Assembly: GCF_010093535.1 (NCBI RefSeq)
Contig: NW_022985202.1
Span: forward strand, 635,305-698,404
Reading direction: 5' to 3'
Length of the DNA: 63,100 nucleotides
From: Lindgomyces ingoldianus
Taxonomy: Eukaryota; Ascomycota; Dothideomycetes; Pleosporales; Lindgomycetaceae
Below the pieces are notes generated by a model. That model made no database searches, was not told the origin of the DNA, and saw only the letters and a program-made list of their open reading frames with translations. This document shows, piece after piece, positions 57,944 to 63,100 of this stretch. How positions within the stretch are numbered: the first letter of the stretch is position 1; each line of letters begins with the position of its first letter. A program made the position numbers and the translations under genes.

Positions 57944-59573
57944 CTTAAACCTGCTCTAAAACAGCGCTAGTTAGTTAAAGAAGGTAACACTAGCTAACTA
58001 TAAAAACTAAAATAGTAAGCTATATTACTATAACTAACTTATAATCTCTAATTCTAACAAACTAAGAATTAAACTACTCTAAATTATACATAACTTGCCT
58101 GTTAAAGGACACCTAGGCAGAGGAAAGACTCTTAACCTACTACAGAGAGAGTACTACTAGCCCTGCATGTTCTATACTGTACGCTAATATGTATTATGTT
58201 GCTATACTTACTGTAAAGTAAAGGCCTCTTAAGAAAGGTATAATAGCCTACTTAAACTACTTTTAATCTTTAAATAAGCTTAGAAAGATATTGTAAGGAC
58301 AGAGCTCTATACCACTACGCTAATACAACTAAAAAGGTGCGAATAATCAACCAACAGTTAATTATTGCGTACAGAATAGTATATATACCCGTCGCACGTA
58401 AGCACCATCTTGGCCTTACAGATATATTAATTAATTTTATTATAAACCTACCTCTATTTAAAGAGTATATAAATATTATAGTAGTTATTAATTACTTAAC
58501 TAAGTATTAACACTTAATACTATGTTCCTCTATAACTGCCTCTAATATAGCCTAGTTATTCTACTAATATGTATAAGTTTACTATAGCCTGCCTAACATA
58601 ATTATATTAGACAGAGGTACGCAGTTTGTCTTAGCTTTTTAAGACAAACTCTGTAAACAGCTTTAAATTATCCTTTATTTATCTACAGCTTTTTACCTAG
58701 AGACTAACAGCTAGACTAAGAACACAAACACTATAATAAAATAAGTCCTATAAGTGTACATAAACTACTAGTAGGACAACTAGGTAAAATAGTTAGCTAT
58801 AGCACAGTTTAAAGCTAATAATATAATATTTAAATTAATATAAGTATCTTTATTCTTAGCAAACTATAGATACTACCCCTAAATAAAATTTAAACTACCT
58901 ATAAATACCCCCTAACTAACTTATTAATTTGTATAAGTAATAGACATAAATAGACTTATTAATAAGATCTAAAATATATCTAAATATGTTTATAAAAAGC
59001 TTACATAAGCTTAAGCTTTTTAACAAGAGTACGTAAACTAATTCTAAACCTCTGCCCCTATGTATGCAGCTAGTAAGAAGGTCTAGCTAGACACTAGAAA
59101 TATCTAAATAAACTAATAATTAAAAAAACTTAATTAGAAAAACTTTAGCCTCTTTATAGTAGCTTATATAGTTTTATTACACACTTACTAATTAATTCTA
59201 CCTAACAGCATAAAGATACACCCTGTGTTCTATGTATTATTGCTGCGCTAAGCAGCCTCTAAATCTAACTATCTACCTAGACAGCTAAACCTACTACCTA
59301 AACCTATTATTATAAACAACAAACTAAAATATGTTATAGAAGACGTTAAATAGATCTAGTTTAATAAAAAAAAACATATCTATAAATACTTTATAAAATA
59401 GACTAGATACAACAAACTGTTGTAAGAACTTACAAAAGCCCTATAAAAGAACTCTGCAGTAACCTAATTCTACGCTTAATACCTATCTAAACTAAACCTA
59501 TACCCTAACAAAAACAACCTAATGCTAGAACTACTAATGTAAAGGATTCCCTTCCTAATAAGAGGGGGGGTAC
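57944..59573 (+). pseudogene. Gypsy F3 integrase and C-terminal part
   Basis: Continues F3 after the cttaa duplication: LPVKGHLGRGKTLNLLQREY near 58095-58155 (first His of the HHCC domain), CCYTYCKVKAS near 58196, then, after the K solo LTR, ILDRGTQFVLAF near 58603-58640 and PAEALQ-like tail near 59420. The polypurine tract aagaggggggg lies just before the 3' LTR. RIP stops throughout. Confidence 0.86.
58292..58420 (+). mobile_element. Solo LTR K, complete (129 bp)
   Basis: TGTAAGGACAG to TTGGCCTTACA with inverted ends TGTAAGG/CCTTACA and exact duplication gatat (58287-58291, 58421-58425); the uninterrupted site is seen at 21270-21276 of F1 in the same position of the integrase. 129 bp is very short for an LTR and typical of TRIM-size elements. 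Lightly mutated. A TATA-like tatatata and cgtcgcacg sit near 58378-58396. Confidence 0.9.
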
Positions 59574-59891
59574 TGTCACAGTATCCTCCCTAGATCCTAG
59601 ACATAACTGTATTAGACATGTACTAGAGTATTATTAGTGCACGTCTAACATAAACACAACATAACATAGACATAAACTTAAGTATAAACTACTTTAACAC
59701 TAACTAAACCTAGAACAGGCTTAATTTATACCTAAAGTGCTTAGACTTCTAAGCTAAGTATTTAATTACTAATTTCCTTCTAAACCTTTCTGTTCCTCAC
59801 ACAACGTCTTATACCTACTATGATACCTCACGTAGTAATTAAACTAGACCTCCGCGAAGCTCTATAACCTTACTCGTGCATAATCGTGACA
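59574..59891 (+). repeat. 3' LTR of gypsy F3
   Basis: 318 bp. Inner left end mutated (tgtcacagtatcctccctagatcc), outer right end near-intact (acctcacgtag, cctccgcgaagctc, cataatcgtgaca). Followed by taact. Confidence 0.93.
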
Positions 59892-61199
59892 TAACTATAT
59901 AAATAAGCCTGCTAATTAAAAAGCTATTAAACAACTAGTTAATATAAATAATAAAGTCTTTTATAATGCAGCTAACAAAAACTTGTTCTTAAACTATAAG
60001 TTAGAAAAAGTATTACTCTAAAGAAAGTCTTCTTTTTAAAGTAATTTATAAGAGCTTTTAGTGTATAAAATTAGCTATTTAATAGAAGATAATTTATTCT
60101 GCCCTGCTGCATTTTAGCTAGCAGACTAGCTATTAAGCTAAACGCGCTTATAGATATAGAAGTAAGCAGCTACACCCTAGTCTACCTTAAGCACCTGCGT
60201 ATAATTAAGAAAGGACTTAAGGCGCTAATTTACTACATAAAAGTAATACTTTTAGTAGGCTATAATAGCTAACTAAATAGTTAAGTAGATAAGTATATCT
60301 AAGCTAACTTAGTAATTAACAGCTACTGCCTCTATACCTACTTTGTCTTCTGTAATACTAGCTGCTATAACCTTATAGTTAGCTGCAAGCTTCTAGAGGA
60401 TGCAGACGTCTAGGTTAACTATAAGAAGAAGCTATAGTAGCTTAATAGCGCATAGATTAACTATTAACATAATATTATTATTTTAATATAAAAGACCTTA
60501 TTAAAGATTAACTTTACACACTAAGCTAACACTAACTAATATAATAAGTAAATAAATGTAGCTATTCTACAGCGCACTTATAAGCTCCTCTTACGCTTAA
60601 CCTAGCGCACTACCTAGCAAGAGAACCTTAGGAAGATAAAAGAGTAACTTATAGTAGGCGCTAGAGTTAGTTAAGTAACTACACTACTTACTACTTATTT
60701 TGCATAAAGACCTTACTAAGGTAGGCCTTAAGAATAATATAGTAGAAGCTGCTACCTTTATAATATATACTTAATAAAAGGACACTATACTTAGCTATAT
60801 TAGTGTCTATAAGGTAGATAAGCTTATTTAGGATTATAAAAATAAGTAAGCTTTAATAAACTTATTAGACCTTAAAAAAAGGCTTTATTAGTTAATTAAA
60901 AAAAAGCTGCTCTTATTAGGCTACACTAGTGTAACTTTAGCTTATTTTTTAAAAAAGAATTTAGACAAGCTGCTGCTACACTATAATAGTGTTAACTACT
61001 ATATTAAGCTAACTACTAAGAACACGCTAATGTTAAGCCTACTATCTAGTATGTTGCTTAAGCAGCTAAAGCTTATAAAGTTCTACCTTAACAACTACCT
61101 CTAGTAAGGTGTTATTACTTATAGTAACATATTATACGCCTTACCTGTTCTATTTGCTAAGAAGCTTAAAAAAAAGTAGTGTTTTTATGTTAACTACTA
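59892..61199 (+). pseudogene. Gypsy J protease and start of reverse transcriptase
   Basis: Plus strand. Retropepsin: ALIDIEVSSYTLVYLKHLR (from ALIDTGASSY; active-site Asp kept, the following Thr and Gly changed) near 60143-60200, then LLVGYNSQLNSQ, FVFCNTSCYNLIV and LLEDADVQVNYKKK near 60395-60435. RT start: VTLAYFLKKNLDKLLLHYNS near 60930-60990, then LKLIKFYLNNYLQQGVITYS near 61065-61125 and LYALPVLFAKKLKKKQCFYVNY near 61130-61195, with Q for stop codons. Broken there by FOT-c at TA. Confidence 0.8.
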
Positions 61200-61430
61200 A
61201 CGTACCTAACAGGTTGGCTGGCTACACAGGTTAGCCGGCCACTTTTGCCAAGCCCCTACCACACTCTACCTATCTACATAATGCCTTAACAATAACACTA
61301 GATTAAATCTTCTAAAGAATGTTAGATATAGCTTACTTTTTAGGCTTTTAAATAAGACTTAAAACTTTTCTTATAACATGCTGTAGCTATCTATAATGTC
61401 TTTTACATAACACTAAGTAATTAACGCACT
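61200..61430 (+). mobile_element. FOT-c: Fot1/pogo transposon, 5' part
   Basis: Starts acgtacctaacaggttgg after TA (61198-61199) in element J, with two degraded GGCCGGCC-type words (ggctggctacacaggttagccggcc), then cttttgccaagcccc. The N-terminal transposase codons run on the plus strand from about 61275. It is broken at 61430 by LTR H2. The remainder is not in the window. Confidence 0.85.
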
Positions 61431-61628
61431 TGTTAGATTAAAGCCCTGTTTCTAGGCTTCCTGAGATGAATAATGGGTTCGGATATGATGTATGGGATGA
61501 TGATTGATTGTATTGATTTATTGATCCTTTTTCTGCTCTACTCGTGTTGCTCGGCTTTTTGTTTTGCTGATCCGAGTCCCTTGCGCACTTGCCCTATGCG
61601 CGACCAGCTTGCAACATGCTGCAATTTG
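61431..61628 (+). mobile_element. LTR H2, 5' two thirds
   Basis: TGTTAGATTAAAGCCCTG onward matches the reverse complement of solo LTR H1 (32216-32513) up to ctgcaatttg at 61628, then stops abruptly. A LINE insertion is the best explanation. Left flank gcact (61426-61430) would be its target duplication. Almost unmutated. Confidence 0.82.
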
Positions 61629-61727
61629 GAGAGCTGAGAATTTGAGAAAAAGCTCTGGCGAACTTTTAGCGAATTGAGGAAGACCGGAGCTGCGGCGACT
61701 GAGGGGGTTGCAAGATAAGTACCGGTA

Positions 61728-61749
61728 CCTAACCCTAAACCCCCCCCCC
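61728..61749 (+). repeat. Telomere-like CCTAA word and C-run in the LINE leader
   Basis: cctaaccctaaa followed by nine or more C. It contains about one and a half CCCTAA units, the complement of the fungal telomere repeat TTAGGG. Too short to be a telomere remnant on its own. Confidence 0.6.
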
Positions 61750-61949
61750 TACCTCTCTCCTAGAGAACCGGGGATAAGTACCGGAGGACGAGACGACTGC
61801 GCGGGACCCAGGGGAGTTGTAAATTGATAGAATTAGAGGTAAAGGACACGCGTTAGGGGCGGCAATTAACCTAAACACATGTTAGGACGCGCAAGGCAAC
61901 TAAGGCAGAGAATATAAAAAGATAATAAGAAAACTTAAGTAATAAAAGT

Positions 61950-62803
61950 AAAATAAATAAAGTAATTAATGTTAACTAAAAGGCCCCTAAAGCTCTATAA
62001 TTAACCTACACTTAAGGCTAACTAAGAATAAAACATAATAAAGAAACAAGTATACCTAAAAAAAGTGTAAAAGTAAGATAAAAAAAAGACTTATTAGCTA
62101 TAGTGCTTATAGCACTTAAAAAAACCTAAGACAAAATAGTAGCTATAATAAAGTAAATAAAAAAAAATATGTAACCTAAATTAAGATAATAACAAGAACA
62201 CTTACCTAAAAAGTAAAGGCACTAAAGGTAGAGAATAAAGTAATAGTAGACAAATTTAAGACCCTTCTAGCTAGATCTTATACGCTGCCTAGTAGATTGC
62301 TATCTTACGCTACTATAGCATAATTACTTTTAAGCAGCTAGCCTAGTAACCTACAGACTTTTTTTACTAACATAGCACTTTTAACAATAATAGACACACT
62401 CTACTGCATAATTAACACATCTAAAATTAAAAAGGTAGACAGGGAGAAAGTAAAACTAAGTAAGATTAAATAAGCTATTAAAAAAAAATATAGATAAACT
62501 ATAAGCACATAAAATAGTAATGTATAGTAGTAGTTAAAGACCTAAGAAACACTAATTAAATTAGAGTTACATGTAGAGATAAAAGTAAGCTTTAGGCAGT
62601 TAAAAAGGTAGCCTATAAGATAGCAGCTAAGGGAGTTAGAATACTGCGCAACTAGCTTTTTCTAATTAGAGTAGATAACGCTAACTAGCTAGTAGTGCTA
62701 TTAAAAAAAAACAAATCTAACTAGAAGCCTTAGAGGCCCTTAAAGCTAAAAATAAAGTGTAGGTAGTAAAAGTTAGCTAGCTAAGTAAAAAAAATTTAAA
62801 AAA
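61950..62803 (+). pseudogene. LINE ORF1 (Gag-like) remnant
   Basis: Plus strand. The best part, 62562-62800, reads IRVTCRDKSKL, AVKKVAYKIAAKGVRILRN, LFLIRVDNAN and LVVLLKKNKSN separated by TAG/TAA, resembling the Tad/I-type ORF1 region I know from fungal LINEs. Further upstream frames are poorly readable. Interrupted by the copia LTR at 62804, so the CCHC region and ORF2 (endonuclease/RT) are not seen. Confidence 0.6.
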
Positions 62804-63083
62804 TGTCCGTACGCAGCAGCAGCGTCGCGTCCTGGATACGAACGATCGCGCACGAGCAGGATCACGTATCTATGTCACATGATGCTCGTGCGCGAACCTC
62901 CGTGCGCGAACATCTAGATATCCCCCTTTTCCTCCGTACGGAGGAAAGACAAGAGCAATAGAACCAGAAACATGTTGCCCTCACCTTACCTACCTCGTAC
63001 GCTGTGCACACCGTACACCACTCTTACTCTTGCTACTTAAGTGCTCATACCATAAGCAGCTAGCTGTCGGAGCCCATTCAACA
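62804..63083 (+). repeat. 5' LTR of a young family-A copia (A5)
   Basis: 280 bp, TGTCCGTACGCAGCAGC to CCCATTCAACA, the least mutated family-A LTR here (CG-rich throughout, including cgatcgcgcacgagc). Two copies of cgtgcgcgaac sit at about 62887 and 62901. A perfect 20-bp palindrome spans 62928-62947. In element sense this is a 5' LTR, so the body lies right of the window. Confidence 0.9.
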
Positions 63084-63100
63084 CTAATTAGTGGTTGATT
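63084..63100 (+). other. Primer-binding side of copia A5
   Basis: ctaattagtggttgatt follows the LTR directly. The first nine bases are shared with C1, C3 and element D, so this is the conserved start of the leader. The matching tRNA could not be named. Confidence 0.55.

Larger units (their letters stand above)
46338..59891 (+). mobile_element. Gypsy retrotransposon F3, split by F4 and K, with a gap duplicate
   Basis: LTRs 46338-46655 and 59574-59891, exact duplication taact (46333-46337, 59892-59896). Removing F4, the K solo LTR, their duplications and the gap-associated 2089 bp leaves about 5.66 kb, equal to F1. Plus sense, inserted in J. Confidence 0.92.
38580..61199 (+). mobile_element. 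Ty3/gypsy element J (5' part), host of F2, F3, FOT-c
   Basis: Begins TGTGACGGCTGCTGCG at 38580 inside C4. Its parts are 38580-39287, 44950-46337 and 59892-61199; joins across F2 (ataga) and F3 (taact) are exact. Gag-like, then retropepsin, then RT start on the plus strand. It is a different family from B and F. The 3' part would follow FOT-c, right of the window. Confidence 0.78.
61629..62803 (+). mobile_element. Tad-like LINE, 5' part
   Basis: Starts at the break in LTR H2 with a CG-rich, unmutated leader (61629-61880) holding ataagtaccgg twice (61714 and 61774) and a telomere-like word, then turns AT-rich with a gag-like ORF1 remnant. It ends where copia A5 begins at 62804. Non-LTR character is inferred from ORF1 similarity and absence of LTR or TIR at the 5' junction. 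Confidence 0.6.

Noticed and set aside
61728..61749. A telomere or chromosome end
   Set aside because: Under two repeat units, and ordinary transposon sequence continues on both sides.
1..63100. A defence, secretion or biosynthetic gene system, a tRNA or rRNA gene, or host coding genes
   Set aside because: I looked on both strands for long open frames and familiar motifs. All recognisable proteins are transposon Gag, Pol or transposase, and all are broken. RNA genes could be missed by eye, but no tRNA-like cloverleaf stood out.

Overview
The window looks like a piece of an AT-rich, gene-free compartment of a filamentous ascomycete (Pezizomycotina) genome. It is made almost wholly of nested transposable elements wrecked by what reads as repeat-induced point mutation (RIP). 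Paired LTRs differ essentially by C/T and G/A transitions. Reading frames recognisable over kilobases are broken by TAA/TAG where Gln or Trp codons are expected, and catalytic Asp codons have become Asn. I found no host gene, tRNA, rRNA, CRISPR array or prokaryotic feature, and no intact long ORF. The organism assignment is inferred from the element types (fungal Ty1/copia and Ty3/gypsy, Fot1/pogo, Tc1-like, Tad-like LINE) plus RIP.

Left block (1-22782). The host layer is an old copia element (C2, + sense), seen at 854-962, 14505-14955, 16396-17067 and 22732-22782. It was hit by a family-A copia on the minus strand (A1, 57-853, running off the left edge and itself carrying a short solo LTR, K, at 1-56). 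It was also hit by copia C1 (963-14504, TSD aaaga), which carries gypsy element B (3257-10903, minus sense, TSD gatac); by a 1440-bp non-autonomous LTR element D (14956-16395, TSD agaac); and by gypsy F1 (17068-22731, TSD caccg).

Middle block (22858-38579). The host layer is a minus-sense family-A copia (C4). It contains an unmutated solo LTR G (23706-24067, TSD ctttt), an internally deleted Fot1/pogo element FOT-a (24229-25360, TA), a complete plus-sense family-A copia C3 (25789-32161, TSD ataga), a solo LTR H1 (32216-32513, TSD gtaag/ataag) and a Tc1-like element T (32954-36348, TA). T carries a near full-length Fot1/pogo copy, FOT-b (33186-35032).

Right block (38580-63100). A further gypsy element J (+ sense, from 38580) interrupts C4. 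It holds gypsy F2 (39288-44949, minus, TSD ataga), gypsy F3 (46338-59891, plus, TSD taact) with F4 (52281-57943, minus, TSD cttaa) and a second K solo LTR (58292-58420, TSD gatat) inside it, and then FOT-c (from 61200). FOT-c is interrupted by LTR H2 (61431), that by a Tad-like LINE (about 61629), and that by a fresh family-A copia LTR (62804-63083) whose body lies to the right of the window. From C4 inwards this is six layers.

The ten Ns at 48714-48723 join two contigs that share a 2079-bp segment, so the apparent tandem duplication inside F3 is probably an assembly artefact.

Nothing here works as a gene network. The interest lies in the readable insertion history, in RIP that spares outer element edges and short elements, in the copia-derived non-autonomous element D with its repeat array, in palindromes shared by LTR families, and in an opposite-strand cysteine-rich/coiled-coil ORF inside gypsy B. 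Junctions, TSDs and LTR ends were read directly. Domain calls come from reading broken translations by eye and recalling family motifs; no search was run.
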